In this document: piece after piece, positions 42,141 to 51,804 of the stretch
Position numbering within the stretch: the first letter of the stretch is position 1
Layout: the number at the start of each line of letters is the position of its first letter
Source of the DNA: Epsilonproteobacteria bacterium UBA4036
GTDB lineage: Bacteria; Campylobacterota; Campylobacteria; Campylobacterales; Arcobacteraceae
Reading direction: 5' to 3'
Length of the DNA: 64,000 bases
NCBI GenBank assembly: GCA_002382325.1
Contig: DGAG01000002.1
Location: forward strand, 1 to 64,000
Notes under the pieces: generated by a model
Told to the model about the DNA's origin: nothing
Databases searched by the model: none
The model's input: the letters and a program-made list of their open reading frames with translations, nothing else
Made by a program: the position numbers and the translations under genes

Positions 42141-42167
42141 AAAAGTAGTCTAAGTTAGACTACTTTT
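42141..42167. terminator. Bidirectional terminator after ciaB
   Basis: AAAAGTAGTCTA / TAGACTACTTTT stem with a 3-nt loop. It ends ciaB and, on the minus strand, overlaps the stop codon of the small membrane gene. Confidence 0.85.
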
Positions 42168-42514
42168 GCAAGCACTTCTTCTAAAAATTTTGTTGCCACT
42201 CTTTTTTGATAATAGGCGTACGCTACAATAATAATTACACCAAACCCATACGTCAATAATATTGCCAATACAATTAAAATGGTTAGCCATAACACTTGTT
42301 GGAGTTCCCCTGCAATGGTGAGTTTAGTTTTCGTTGCTTCTATGATTAGATTGTACTTTAATAAAGAGGAGTTGAGTTTAAACTCGGTTATTTCCAAACG
42401 ATTGTTAGTCACTTTACTTTGTGTAGCATAGTTGCCTAACTTTTTATTAAGTGCATTGAGTTGTTCTTTGTTTAAGAGAATCTCTTTTTGTAAACTGACA
42501 TCAAACAGTCCCAT
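42155..42514 (-). CDS. Small coiled-coil membrane protein
   Basis: A 119-aa protein with an N-terminal coiled-coil-like half (NKEQLNALNKKLGNYATQSK) and one or two C-terminal transmembrane helices (VLWLTILIVLAILLTYGFGVIIIVAYAYY). Family not recognised. Its stop codon lies inside the terminator stem shared with ciaB. A 23-bp palindrome upstream may regulate it. Confidence 0.65.
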   Translation of the reverse strand: MGLFDVSLQKEILLNKEQLNALNKKLGNYATQSKVTNNRLEITEFKLNSSLLKYNLIIEATKTKLTIAGELQQVLWLTILIVLAILLTYGFGVIIIVAYAYYQKRVATKFLEEVLAKVV

Positions 42515-42572
42515 GGCGTTCCTTCAATATTTTTATTGAGTATAACAAACATTGTTGCACAAAAAAAGAGAG

Positions 42573-42595
42573 AATTGATTATTAAATAATCAATT
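42573..42595. promoter_or_regulatory. 23-bp palindrome
   Basis: AATTGATTATT-A-AATAATCAATT is a perfect inverted repeat around one central A. It lies about 60 nt before the small membrane gene and about 27 nt upstream of a leftward TATACT, so it may be an activator or repressor site. Confidence 0.45.
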
Positions 42596-42619
42596 ACTCA
42601 AATGACTCTCCACGCAGAG

Positions 42620-42656
42620 AAAAAAGAGAAGTGCCATAAAGACACTTATCTTTTTT
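42620..42656 (-). terminator. Terminator of the glutamate dehydrogenase gene
   Basis: AAAAAAGAGAAGTG (42620-42633) pairs with CACTTATCTTTTTT (42643-42656) with one mismatch, directly after the stop codon at 42661. The poly-A left arm gives a U-tail on the minus-strand transcript. Confidence 0.75.
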
Positions 42657-42660
42657 ATTT

Positions 42661-45600
42661 TTAAAGCACTGAAACCAACATTTGATTGACCGTGATTACC
42701 ACTTCTTGAAGCGATTTATTCTCTTTGGTCATAAACTCATTGATTTGAATTTTAATGGTATTAAACAGCTCTTCTTGGTTGCTCAGATAGCTTTCAAACG
42801 CCTCTTGAGAAGTTTCATTGACACGTTTGAATTTTAAAATCTCTTCAGTGTAATGCACCACAATAAACTCAATAAATTTAAGAATTTGGCTCTTCAAAAG
42901 GGCTTCACTGCTGCTGTTAATTTTAATTTCATTTAAAGAATCAATCAATTCTAAAATCTTAAATTCATGCACCAACGAATAAAAAACCACAATTACATCT
43001 CTAAATGAGTTCATCGTTTTTTCTTTAATCATAATGGCGGCAACGGCAAAACTTAGGTAGTCAATCACGCCAAAAAATAAGTTAAAGTTGTCTTTGTTGG
43101 GAATAATCTCCACAAAACTTTTTTGGTTGATTTCTCCTAAGATTTTAAAGAGTTCATCTTTATGTTCTAAGATATGTGTTGCATCGATTTGATACTCTTT
43201 AGAATATTTCACCATCCATTTAGTTGTAAAGTTTAACGTATGTTCTAACTCACCCAACAATCGATATTGTTCTTGTGCTGTTAAAATAAAATCTTGTCGA
43301 TAAATATCAAACCGAATGGTTCTGGCATCAAACAAAGAACTGGCAATACTGTATGCTTTGATTTTTAGCACAAACTTTTCAAAACCAAGTTTCTCATAAT
43401 CATTAATAAACGTCACCCCTTGAGAGTTGATGATAATATCTGCCATTTTTGTAGCAATAATCTCTCGCTTTAAAGGGTGAGTTAAAATTTCATGTTCATA
43501 TGCACCCACAAAAGATTTGGGGAAATATTTATAGAGATATTTTAAAGTAAACACCTCATCAACCAAGGTTGATTTAAGCAATATAGACTTCATAAATATT
43601 TTAGAGTACGACAATAAAGAACATAAAACCGGCCTAACAATGGAACCATTTTTATTGATAATATCTTCTATGTTTTCATTTTTAGGAATATAAAAATCGT
43701 GTCGATTAAACGACGACGTATTTTCTTCAAGGATTTTAATGGCATTAATAAACTGTTCTAAATATCTTTGACTCAACGTTTCATCTCGTGAAATCGCCAA
43801 CGCTTGTTCATAGTTATTCCATAAAACCAAATTGACCACTTGTTCTTTTAAGCCTTCTAAAATCTTACAATTCTCTTCTTTACAAATAATGCCTTTAACT
43901 TCAAGAGTATTAAGCAAGATTTTTAAATTGACTTCATGGTCAGACGTATTAACGCCTCCTGCATTATCAATCCCATCGATGTTGATTTTTCCACCTCTTA
44001 GAGCATACTCAATTCTGGCTTTTTGAGTAAATCCTAGATTTCCTCCCTCACATACGATTCTGGCTTTTAAATCCAAGGCATCCACACGCACGGCTTCGTT
44101 TTGTTTATCACCCAAGTCAAGATTGTTTTCATCGCTGGCTTTTACATACGTTCCTACGCCACCGTTAAAAAGCATATCGACTTTCATGGTTAACAGTTTT
44201 CGGCACAACTCTTCCCCACTCATACTTCGTTTGCTTGTCCCAATGAGTTTTTTAATCTCTTCACTGAGTACTATCTCTTTGGTTGCTCGCAAAAAGATTC
44301 CACCACCAGCAGATATCAACTCTTTGTTGTATTCACTCCAACTTCCGTTTTGTGAATAAAAGAGTCGTTTTCTCTCTTCAAAGCTTGTTTCTAAATCGGG
44401 ATTGGGATCAATAAAAATATCTTTATGTCCTATGGCAGCTACGAGCTTAAACATAGGGGACTCAATCAATCCATTTCCAAAGACATCGCCGTTCATTGAA
44501 CCAATTCCCACAACAGAAATAGGGTCTTTGTACATATCAAGCCCCTCTTCAATTAAGAATCGTTTTGCTGACATCAATGCCCCACGAGCCGTAATACCCA
44601 AATCTTTGTGTCCAAAGCCATTGCTTCCTCCACTGGCAAAAGCATCACCTAGCCAAAACTCTCTTTCAATGGCTATTGAGTTTGCCACATCACTCATGGC
44701 AGCCGTTCCTTTATCTGCTGCAACGACAAAATACGTATCGTCATCATCATACGCCACAATTCGTTTATCTCGGATGACTTCACCTTTTTTAACATTGTCG
44801 ACTAAATCCAGCAAGTTATGAATAAACTCTTTATAGACTTCGGTAAAAAGTTCTTTGGAAATTTCCTCTTTGGGTTTATTAATCACAAACCCACCCTTAG
44901 CTCCACTGGGGATAATAATTGAGTTTTTACCCTCTTGTGTATTCATCAACGATTTAACCTCTTGACGGTAATCATCGTGACGATCTGACCAACGCAATCC
45001 TCCTCGGCTGATATTGGTCATTCTTAAATGCAATCCATAAAAGTTGTGATGATAAACAAATGACTCCAAATTGGGTTGTAAGCCTTTTAAATTTTCTGAA
45101 AATCGTTTGGTATTGATTTTAAACGCAATAGACTCTTTTTGGAAATAGTAGTTTGTTCGTAATAACGATTGCAACAAAGCAAATGTGAGTTTAAGGATTT
45201 TATCGTCTAAAATATTGGGAACATTTTTAATGTGTTCTTCAATGCTCTCTTCTAAGTGCGCTATTTGTTTTTCTCGTTTGGTCATTTTAGGGTCAAACTT
45301 AGCACAAAAATAGTCCACAAACAAATGGGTAATTTCATCATACTTTGTCAGTGTACTAATAATGGCTTCACTGTTTAAAGAGATCACCGCTTGATCCAAA
45401 TACTCAATAATGGCACTCAACAAAGAAATCGTACGCAACGATAAATTTTGATTATAAACCAAAGAAAAAAGTTTGGTACGTTTGATATAATCATATTTTA
45501 AACTCTCTGAAATCACATACTCAATATTGTTTTTTGAGCTGTCCATTTTGTCATTTTTTTCTAAGTTTAAATTGAATCGAATGATATAAACTTTTTTTCC

Positions 45601-45846
45601 TTCACAGACAATACTGTAAGTAATCTCATCGACAATTTCAAAACCAAAATTATGTAAAATAGGAACAATTGCTGAAAGGTAAATATCATTAAGTGAATAA
45701 ATTTTTATATACGAAAGATTATTTTTATAATCAATTTGTGTCAGAAGTCCTTCATTTTGAACTCTATCAAAAAGTTCTTTGGATATCTTTAAATCCTCTT
45801 GGGTAAGTAATTGTGAACAAATTGCATCGAATTGTGAGTTTTCCAT
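42661..45846 (-). CDS. Large NAD-dependent glutamate dehydrogenase
   Basis: A 1061-aa enzyme of the large GDH class, deaminating glutamate to 2-oxoglutarate. Typical stretches are GGLRWSDRHDDYRQEVKSLMNTQ, IIPSGAKGGFVINKP, the nucleotide-binding region GIGSMNGDVFGNG, FNGGVGTYVKASDE and GINASDHEVN-like GGVNTSDHEVN. It is shorter than the 1600-aa forms because N-terminal sensory domains are reduced. A leftward TATAAT (45883-45878) lies about 32 nt before the ATG. It is a single-gene unit with its own terminator and probably feeds amino-acid carbon to the citric-acid cycle. Confidence 0.93.
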   Translation of the reverse strand: MENSQFDAICSQLLTQEDLKISKELFDRVQNEGLLTQIDYKNNLSYIKIYSLNDIYLSAIVPILHNFGFEIVDEITYSIVCEGKKVYIIRFNLNLEKNDKMDSSKNNIEYVISESLKYDYIKRTKLFSLVYNQNLSLRTISLLSAIIEYLDQAVISLNSEAIISTLTKYDEITHLFVDYFCAKFDPKMTKREKQIAHLEESIEEHIKNVPNILDDKILKLTFALLQSLLRTNYYFQKESIAFKINTKRFSENLKGLQPNLESFVYHHNFYGLHLRMTNISRGGLRWSDRHDDYRQEVKSLMNTQEGKNSIIIPSGAKGGFVINKPKEEISKELFTEVYKEFIHNLLDLVDNVKKGEVIRDKRIVAYDDDDTYFVVAADKGTAAMSDVANSIAIEREFWLGDAFASGGSNGFGHKDLGITARGALMSAKRFLIEEGLDMYKDPISVVGIGSMNGDVFGNGLIESPMFKLVAAIGHKDIFIDPNPDLETSFEERKRLFYSQNGSWSEYNKELISAGGGIFLRATKEIVLSEEIKKLIGTSKRSMSGEELCRKLLTMKVDMLFNGGVGTYVKASDENNLDLGDKQNEAVRVDALDLKARIVCEGGNLGFTQKARIEYALRGGKINIDGIDNAGGVNTSDHEVNLKILLNTLEVKGIICKEENCKILEGLKEQVVNLVLWNNYEQALAISRDETLSQRYLEQFINAIKILEENTSSFNRHDFYIPKNENIEDIINKNGSIVRPVLCSLLSYSKIFMKSILLKSTLVDEVFTLKYLYKYFPKSFVGAYEHEILTHPLKREIIATKMADIIINSQGVTFINDYEKLGFEKFVLKIKAYSIASSLFDARTIRFDIYRQDFILTAQEQYRLLGELEHTLNFTTKWMVKYSKEYQIDATHILEHKDELFKILGEINQKSFVEIIPNKDNFNLFFGVIDYLSFAVAAIMIKEKTMNSFRDVIVVFYSLVHEFKILELIDSLNEIKINSSSEALLKSQILKFIEFIVVHYTEEILKFKRVNETSQEAFESYLSNQEELFNTIKIQINEFMTKENKSLQEVVITVNQMLVSVL

Positions 45847-45958
45847 AAAAATCCTTTATGTATAAAATATGTCATTGATTATACTACTAAAAATATAAAT
45901 TATTATAAAAGTTATATTTTTTTCACGTAAGATTATCAAAGAGTTTACAAAAATGTAA

Positions 45959-46426
45959 CTAAGAGGAAACTCTTACAAAGGAAGCATTGAGTAATTGTCC
46001 CAAATCTTTGGCACTCAGTTCTATGTCTAAGCCACGTTTTCCACCGCTTACATAAATGGTTTTAAAGTTTAATGCCGTGTCATCAACAAGAGTTCGGAGT
46101 CGCTTTTTTTGTCCCAAAGGAGAAATTCCTCCCAATAAATAGCCCGTAACTTTTTGAGCTTCATCTTTGGCAGCCATAACGGCTTTTTTAACTTTAAATG
46201 CACTTGCCACTTCTTTTAAACTAAGCATCTCACACACAGGCAAAACACACACCACCAACTCTTTAGGATAGAGTTCCACTAAAAGCGTTTTAAAGACTTG
46301 GTCTTGTGGCAAATTGAGTTTTTGTGCCGCTTCAAGTCCATAGTTGGTATTAAGTGGGTCATGGTCATATTTATGAATTGTAAATTTGATTTTATTTTTT
46401 TTAAGCAGTTTAATGGCGGGAGTCAT
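45959..46426 (-). CDS. ybaK: YbaK-type aminoacyl-tRNA deacylase
   Basis: A 155-aa protein starting [15 protein letters not shown], with [30 protein letters not shown] and DIELSAKDL, the conserved YbaK/EbsC pattern. It clears Cys-tRNA-Pro made by mistake by prolyl-tRNA synthetase. The ATG at 46426 overlaps the end of the upstream repair gene by 17 nt, so the two are coupled. An in-frame TTG three codons earlier (46435) is a less likely start. Confidence 0.9.
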   Translation of the reverse strand: MTPAIKLLKKNKIKFTIHKYDHDPLNTNYGLEAAQKLNLPQDQVFKTLLVELYPKELVVCVLPVCEMLSLKEVASAFKVKKAVMAAKDEAQKVTGYLLGGISPLGQKKRLRTLVDDTALNFKTIYVSGGKRGLDIELSAKDLGQLLNASFVRVSS

Positions 46427-47495
46427 GCAGTTCAAATTCCTTTTTTAATACTTCAATACCATTGATTAAAATGGCAATATAATGTTTGCCTAAATAGTGT
46501 TTGCGAGTGGTCATATTTTTGAAGCTCTGTTTTTTTACAAACTTTTTTGAAGATGATTTTATCTCATTTTGGCTTATCATAAAAACCTTTTTGTTGTGTG
46601 TGTTATTTGATTTGAGATAATAAATCGCGTATTCTACTCGAAGATTTCCAATAGTTTCATCGGAATTGACTTCAAAAGAGAAAGTCAAATGCTCATCAAC
46701 TTTAACTTTTTTATCATAATAAAAATTGCTAACAAGGACATGGTGAGATTTATCAAAATCAAATAAAGCTAAAACCTCTTTGTTGCCTTGTTTTAAAAGT
46801 GTTCTTGAGCCATGTTTGCAAATCCAATCAAGCTCTTTGGAAACACCAAGGTTGTTTTTAACAAACTTTATGACAAGATGTGGGTTATCTTTTGAAATAT
46901 CATTGAGATTATTCGCGACTGATTTTTGTACATATTTGCTTTTATCGTTTTTTAACAGTTCAATGATTTCTAAAACCAACGTGGGGTCTTTTTTAAATCG
47001 TGGCAAAGCCACCGCCCAAGGAAGACGTGGACGACACCCCTCAGATGAAAGTCGGCGTAAATGTTCGTTGGATGATTGTGCCCAAAGCTTCATTTGGTTC
47101 ATGGTTTGAGTTTCATAGTGTAAAATAAATTGTCGAATAGCAAACTCGGAACTCGATTCAAGTGTAAAAACTTCCAACGCTTTTAAAGATTCCTCTAAAT
47201 CATCAAGCCCAAACACCTCCACAAAATCTTGAAAAACCATCGCTTCAAGCCCAATGAAATCTTTAGACACAGTTTTTAAAATCTCAAGTTGTTTGTTATA
47301 CGTTAAAGGAATAAAGGCATGAAGTCGTAAAGCAATATGTCTCATCCTTGCTTTGAGTTCTAAGTTTTGCCAATTAGAATCAAAAATAGCATTGATAAAG
47401 GATTCTTCATCAAGATTTTTGTAGTGCTTTTTTATTGTATTCGCTAGGTTTTGTATATATGCTTTTGTGTATAGATTTTTTAATTGCTCTGCCAT
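46410..47495 (-). CDS. AlkD-like DNA alkylation repair protein
   Basis: A 361-aa HEAT-like repeat protein. [26 protein letters not shown] with [26 protein letters not shown] is the signature of the AlkC/AlkD-type DNA glycosylase superfamily, which removes alkylated bases without flipping them. A beta-sheet C-terminal extension (residues about 250-361, [25 protein letters not shown]) is present as in AlkC-like members. It is followed by ybaK with overlap. Confidence 0.82.
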   Translation of the reverse strand: MAEQLKNLYTKAYIQNLANTIKKHYKNLDEESFINAIFDSNWQNLELKARMRHIALRLHAFIPLTYNKQLEILKTVSKDFIGLEAMVFQDFVEVFGLDDLEESLKALEVFTLESSSEFAIRQFILHYETQTMNQMKLWAQSSNEHLRRLSSEGCRPRLPWAVALPRFKKDPTLVLEIIELLKNDKSKYVQKSVANNLNDISKDNPHLVIKFVKNNLGVSKELDWICKHGSRTLLKQGNKEVLALFDFDKSHHVLVSNFYYDKKVKVDEHLTFSFEVNSDETIGNLRVEYAIYYLKSNNTHNKKVFMISQNEIKSSSKKFVKKQSFKNMTTRKHYLGKHYIAILINGIEVLKKEFELHDSRH

Positions 47496-47506
47496 ACTCT
47501 CTCTTT

Positions 47507-48373
47507 TTAAATTAACTTAGATATTAAATCATTTGCACTTATATCTATCTTAGAAAAAGCAAACCATTTTTTGCCCAAATCTTTTAAACTGGCTCCTATA
47601 TGATAAACCTCTTTTTTATCAATTATCAAAAATCTATCATGGGAGTTTTTAAAAGTTTTTATAGTCAAATTGTTATACTGTTTTGAATACTTCTCAAAAT
47701 CTAGTTTGAGTTGTTTTGAAATCGTATGAGTAACCATAGTTACTTTTATATTCGGTAATTTACTGAACAAAGTCAACACAGTGTCATCGATATAATTATC
47801 GATTAAAATAATTTCATTTGTTGCATTTCTCAGCAAATCAGAGACAAAAATATACGCATCATAAATTTGTCCATCGTAAAAGATGCCTTGTTTGATTTTC
47901 AAACTATTATCTTCCAATTTTGAAGAGATAGTATCAATCTTATTCTTTAAAAGGTTGACATCTTTTTCTAATGAAACAAATCTTTCATTGGTAATCTTTT
48001 CACCATTGATTGCATAACCATTTTGAATATAATTTTTGAGAATTGATGTTGCCCATTGACGAAATTTTGTAGCGGTAATTGAGTTTACTCTATATCCAAT
48101 AGAGATTATCATATCAAGATTATAGTGATCAACTTCTCTTTCAACTTTTCTACTCCCTTCTTTTTGAACTACTCTAATTTTTCGAGTAGTTGAATTTTTT
48201 TGTAACTCTTTTTGCTTATATATATTTTTAATATGATAAGTAACACTATGAGATTCAACACTAAAAAGCTCACCTAATTGCTTTTGATTGAGCCAAACGG
48301 TTTCATTATCCATCGAAATTTTTAACTCCAACTCCCCATCATTATAAACCACTAAATTTGAAATATTATCCAT
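47507..48373 (-). CDS. RhuM-family protein fused to a PLD-like domain
   Basis: A 288-aa protein. Residues 1-115 match the RhuM virulence-protein domain: TVWLNQKQLGELFSVESHSVTYHIKNI, YNLDMIISIGYRVNS, ATKFRQWATSIL. The C-terminal 120 residues (FVSDLLRNATNEIILIDNYIDD, TMVTHTI, NSHDRFLIIDKKEVYHIGASLKDLGKKW) look like half of a phospholipase D-type fold with an H-x-R/K-like motif. RhuM proteins often occur on genomic islands; a defence or DNA-linked role is only a guess. It lies 12 nt upstream of the AlkD-like gene on the same strand. Confidence 0.75.
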   Translation of the reverse strand: MDNISNLVVYNDGELELKISMDNETVWLNQKQLGELFSVESHSVTYHIKNIYKQKELQKNSTTRKIRVVQKEGSRKVEREVDHYNLDMIISIGYRVNSITATKFRQWATSILKNYIQNGYAINGEKITNERFVSLEKDVNLLKNKIDTISSKLEDNSLKIKQGIFYDGQIYDAYIFVSDLLRNATNEIILIDNYIDDTVLTLFSKLPNIKVTMVTHTISKQLKLDFEKYSKQYNNLTIKTFKNSHDRFLIIDKKEVYHIGASLKDLGKKWFAFSKIDISANDLISKLI

Positions 48374-48473
48374 AATTCAACCTTTTTAGAATTTCTCAAA
48401 CATTATCATAAAAATAAAATCAGATTAAAAAATATTACAAATTGTCATCTTTTTGTTTTATTATAACAATGTC

Positions 48474-49097
48474 TCAAACCTCCACTCTCCTTTTATTTTC
48501 CACCATATACGGATACTCCATATGTTTTGCTGTAGCTTTTGCAACTTCCTCACCACAATATCGTTTGACAATATGCAACGCCATATCAATCCCTGCTGAA
48601 ATACCTGCACTGGTGATAATATTGCCATCTTCTACAAAATGTTTATCTTTACAGACTTTGACATTTTTAAATTCATGTTCCAATCGTTCTAAACTTTTCC
48701 AATGGGTTGTGGCATTGATGCCTTCGAGGAGTTTGGCATTGGCTAAAATGAGTGAGCCTGTACAAACTGAGGTTAAAAGTTCAACTTCTTTTGCTTTTTG
48801 TTGTATAAAATTTAACACGTTTTCATCGTACATCAGTTTTCTCGTACCCATTCCACCGGGAACGATTAAGATATCAAGCCTTGGGCATGTTTCAAAATCA
48901 AAATCGGGTATGACTTTCATATTGCCTTTGGTAAAAACAACCTCTTTGGTCATTGATATAAGTTTAACGACAAAAGGAGAAAGGGTTTCCCCTCTTTTGG
49001 ACTCATCAATTCTTGCCACACTTAGCACTTCAAAAGGTCCACAAAAATCTAAAACTTCAATATCATTAAAAACTAAGATTCCAACTGTTTTTTGCAT
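48474..49097 (-). CDS. DJ-1/PfpI-family protein
   Basis: A 207-aa class I glutamine-amidotransferase-like protein: VGILVFNDIEVLDFCGPFEVL at the N-terminus, LIVPGGMGTR, the nucleophile Cys in LLTSVCTGSLILANAKLL, and TSAGISAGIDMALHIV. Relatives include isonitrile hydratases and the N-terminal part of GATase-type AraC regulators; the substrate is unknown. A long antisense frame over it is a coding shadow. Transcribed alone. Confidence 0.85.
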   Translation of the reverse strand: MQKTVGILVFNDIEVLDFCGPFEVLSVARIDESKRGETLSPFVVKLISMTKEVVFTKGNMKVIPDFDFETCPRLDILIVPGGMGTRKLMYDENVLNFIQQKAKEVELLTSVCTGSLILANAKLLEGINATTHWKSLERLEHEFKNVKVCKDKHFVEDGNIITSAGISAGIDMALHIVKRYCGEEVAKATAKHMEYPYMVENKRRVEV

Positions 49098-49255
49098 ATT
49101 TTTCCTTTATGTCATTGTATTAAAAGTATTATATTTATTTTTTAATTGATTATTTCTTTGAATCAAATCCTTATTCAAAAAATAAAATCAGATTGAAAAT
49201 ATGGACTTAAAATCAGTTTCAAGTTCCTTAGCTTTAGAAGAATATTATTTAAAGA

Positions 49256-49333
49256 TTAGGTCATGAGTTCCACGTAGGGAGTGAAAAATTGGAGAGTTGA
49301 ATTCCTTTTTCATTTGTGAAACCCATGAGCTAA
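49256..49333. repeat. Long imperfect hairpin in the DJ-1 / TonB receptor gap
   Basis: Outer arms TTAG-N-TCATGAGTTCCAC (49256-49273) and GTGAAACCCATGA-N-CTAA (49316-49333) pair over 17 positions with two mismatches plus one unpaired base on each side. An inner stem pairs GTGAAAAA (49281-49288) with TTTTTCAT (49306-49313). A structured RNA, an old miniature element or a processing site are possible. Confidence 0.5.
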
Positions 49334-49340
49334 TTTTTTG

Positions 49341-49369
49341 ATTCAAGAGGAATTGTTTTCCTCTTGAAT
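49341..49369. repeat. 12-bp stem-loop after the TonB receptor gene
   Basis: ATTCAAGAGGAA / TTCCTCTTGAAT with a 5-nt loop, 4 nt beyond the stop codon. There is no U-tract on the minus-strand transcript, so it is probably a 3'-end protecting or pausing structure rather than a classical terminator. Confidence 0.65.
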
Positions 49370-49372
49370 ATT

Positions 49373-51715
49373 TTAAAAATCCATTTTCATAGAAAATGCA
49401 ACAGTTCTTGGGTCTCCTAAATAAGTAGCACTATCCCAATAATCTTTTCCAGTTAGATTTGATACATTTACTAAGAATGTAGTTGGGAATTTATCTATTT
49501 TTGTTTTATATCTAAATCCTGCATCATAAAGTGTATATGATGGCATAATATCTGTATTCATATTATCACCATATTTTTTACCAGTATAATATGCTCCTCC
49601 TGTTATTGTTAAACCTTGTAAAAATGGAAAATTATATTCTGCATAAAGTTTTGCCATTTTTGTAGAAGCTTCAATTGGTTTTTTACCTTCAATAGATTTA
49701 TTACTATGTTTTTCTACACTTAAATCCATAAATGTTGCTCCACCCATAAGGGTAAGATTATCTGTAACTTTTCCAGTAAGTCCAATTTCAATCCCTTGAT
49801 GTATTTGTTCTCCATCTTGAGTAAGTGTTGGTTTACCTAAACTTGATACTGTGCTATTATCAACATAAGAATTAGCTTTTTCTATTATAAATAATGCTCC
49901 CGTTAATAACACATTTTCATTTAAACTATATTTTGCTCCAACTTCATATTGTGTACTTTTATATGGGTCTAAAATTTCATTCTCATTGGCATATATATTC
50001 CCAACAATTGTCCCAGTTTCTAAACTTTCTATATAAGTCGCATATGTTGTTAAATCTTCGATTGGTTTGTAAATCAAAGATAACGTGGGTGTAAGTTCAG
50101 ATACATCATACTTTGAACTTTGTATACCACTATTGTTATATCTTGTACTTATGATAGTTGAATAATTTACTCCAACTAAAGCACTCCATTGGTCATTAAA
50201 TGCTATATCATCTCCTATTAAAACATTTTTATATTGAGTTTTCCAACTAGGTATCAGTTTACTATTAGGAATAACGGTAGATACTGATGGCAAATTTTTT
50301 ATTTGATCTAAGGCTACACCTGTAAAGAATTCATATTCAGCTCGTACTGTTGGTCTTGAAAATTTTAAATAATTTTCAGAATAACCCACTGTTAAAAGAT
50401 GATTTATTCCAAAAGTTTCAAAGCTACTATCTAAATATATATTTCCTGAATATCCTTCATACTCATTAGCAATAGATGAATATTTGCCCGTTTCTACATC
50501 ATATAAACCATCAGGTCTCATATATACAATTTGCTCACCAATGTATTTATGTTTACTCTCTTCATAAAGGAATGAACTTCTAAGAGTAAATATATCATTT
50601 ATATCCCATTTTAAATTTGTCATTACTCTATCATTTTCTTCATCAGTTGTTGCCCAATCAGCTGAATAATTTTTACTTACATCAAGGCTAGGACGATACA
50701 TATTATTCCCTAGATAAAAAAGTGGTTTTATAGTTTTTTTTAAATCCCTATGTGCATAGTTTAAATCTAAAGTAAAATCATCAGTTGGTTTAAAATCAAA
50801 TGCCAAACTTACATATTTTTGTTCTTTTTCAAGATTATTTACACTATCGCCATCTTGATATAAGGTATTTATTCTATATCCAAAGATGTTTTTTTCATCT
50901 ATTTGTCCACTTATATCAATATGTCCATAGTATTGTTCCCCTCCATAGTTTCCTATTTTTAGACTTTTTTTATCTTCTAAAGTTGGCTTTTTAGTAATAT
51001 AATTTACTGCTCCACCAACTCTTCCTCCACCATATAAAAACCCTGTCGCTCCACTGATAGTTTCAATCCTTTCTAAATCTTCCATAGTTGTAAAACTATA
51101 CCAACCAGCAGTGGGCATACCATTAATTATTGAATTGGGTACATCAAACCCTCTCATATAAGGCATATTAGCTCCATTATATTCACTCATACTATTTTGA
51201 GTTGTAGGATTCATTTTAAAAATTTGTACCATATCATTGGCTTGAACATTTTCAATTAAATCTTCTGATATTACTGTCATAGAATAAGGCGTATCTTGTA
51301 AACTTCTACTTCCCCATAAACCGACACCTGAAATATTATCTACCAAATAGCCATCTTCAGCGGAACCATCAGAACCGCTTGGCATAATTGAAATTGCCTC
51401 TAAAACAGAAGTTTGTATTTTTCTTTCTTTTATAATAATTGCACCCTCTTGTATAACTGCTTCTAAATCACTGTTTTCTAAGATTTTATCTAAAGCATTT
51501 TGAGTACCTTTGATATCTTTTATGGTGTTAGATGTTTTACCTTCTAAAAGCTCTCCTTTGACGATATAAGGTGTTTTTGCTTTTTTAGATATGATTTCAA
51601 TCGCATCTTTTAACGATTGTGTTTGAATAGAATAACTCAACTCTTCCGCATATATATTGGTGCAAATCAGCAGTGCAGTAACCGGACTTAAAAATTTCAT
51701 TTTAAGTGAACTCAT
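49373..51715 (-). CDS. TonB-dependent siderophore receptor with STN signalling domain
   Basis: A 780-aa outer-membrane receptor. After the signal peptide (to about residue 23) comes an STN domain (LSYSIQTQSLKDAIEIISKKA, about 25-95), then the plug (TPYSMTVISEDLIE, MRGFDVPNSIINGMP, RIETISGATGFLYGGGRVGGAVNYITKKP) and a long barrel ending in Phe (AFSMKMDF). The STN domain signals to a FecR partner, encoded just upstream with a FecI-type sigma factor. AAGGAG precedes the ATG by 6 nt. A Fur-box-like sequence lies upstream. A ferric-siderophore substrate is likely but not identified. Confidence 0.93.
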   Translation of the reverse strand: MSSLKMKFLSPVTALLICTNIYAEELSYSIQTQSLKDAIEIISKKAKTPYIVKGELLEGKTSNTIKDIKGTQNALDKILENSDLEAVIQEGAIIIKERKIQTSVLEAISIMPSGSDGSAEDGYLVDNISGVGLWGSRSLQDTPYSMTVISEDLIENVQANDMVQIFKMNPTTQNSMSEYNGANMPYMRGFDVPNSIINGMPTAGWYSFTTMEDLERIETISGATGFLYGGGRVGGAVNYITKKPTLEDKKSLKIGNYGGEQYYGHIDISGQIDEKNIFGYRINTLYQDGDSVNNLEKEQKYVSLAFDFKPTDDFTLDLNYAHRDLKKTIKPLFYLGNNMYRPSLDVSKNYSADWATTDEENDRVMTNLKWDINDIFTLRSSFLYEESKHKYIGEQIVYMRPDGLYDVETGKYSSIANEYEGYSGNIYLDSSFETFGINHLLTVGYSENYLKFSRPTVRAEYEFFTGVALDQIKNLPSVSTVIPNSKLIPSWKTQYKNVLIGDDIAFNDQWSALVGVNYSTIISTRYNNSGIQSSKYDVSELTPTLSLIYKPIEDLTTYATYIESLETGTIVGNIYANENEILDPYKSTQYEVGAKYSLNENVLLTGALFIIEKANSYVDNSTVSSLGKPTLTQDGEQIHQGIEIGLTGKVTDNLTLMGGATFMDLSVEKHSNKSIEGKKPIEASTKMAKLYAEYNFPFLQGLTITGGAYYTGKKYGDNMNTDIMPSYTLYDAGFRYKTKIDKFPTTFLVNVSNLTGKDYWDSATYLGDPRTVAFSMKMDF

Positions 51716-51740
51716 TTATCTCTCCTTAGATATCATAGAA

Positions 51741-51762
51741 ATAATTACAATAATCATTCTTA
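51741..51762. promoter_or_regulatory. Fur-box-like sequence upstream of the TonB receptor
   Basis: ATAATTACAATAATCATT resembles the Fur consensus GATAATGATAATCATTATC in its TAAT and ATAATCATT blocks. It lies 26 nt before the receptor start codon. By-eye match only. Confidence 0.35.
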
Positions 51763-51804
51763 ACAAGATAAGACAAAAAAGCAGTTACAAAACGGACATG
51801 ATTT

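Noticed and set aside
44402..44821. A 139-codon plus-strand frame inside the glutamate dehydrogenase gene
   Set aside because: It overlaps the conserved catalytic core of GDH on the other strand and has shadow-like composition.
48442..49149. A 235-codon plus-strand frame covering the DJ-1/PfpI gene
   Set aside because: It lies antisense to a gene with clear family motifs, has Ser/Leu-rich low-complexity composition typical of a shadow, and lacks a ribosome-binding site.
49341..49369. Classical rho-independent terminator of the TonB receptor gene
   Set aside because: The stem is strong, but the minus-strand sequence after it is A-rich rather than T-rich.
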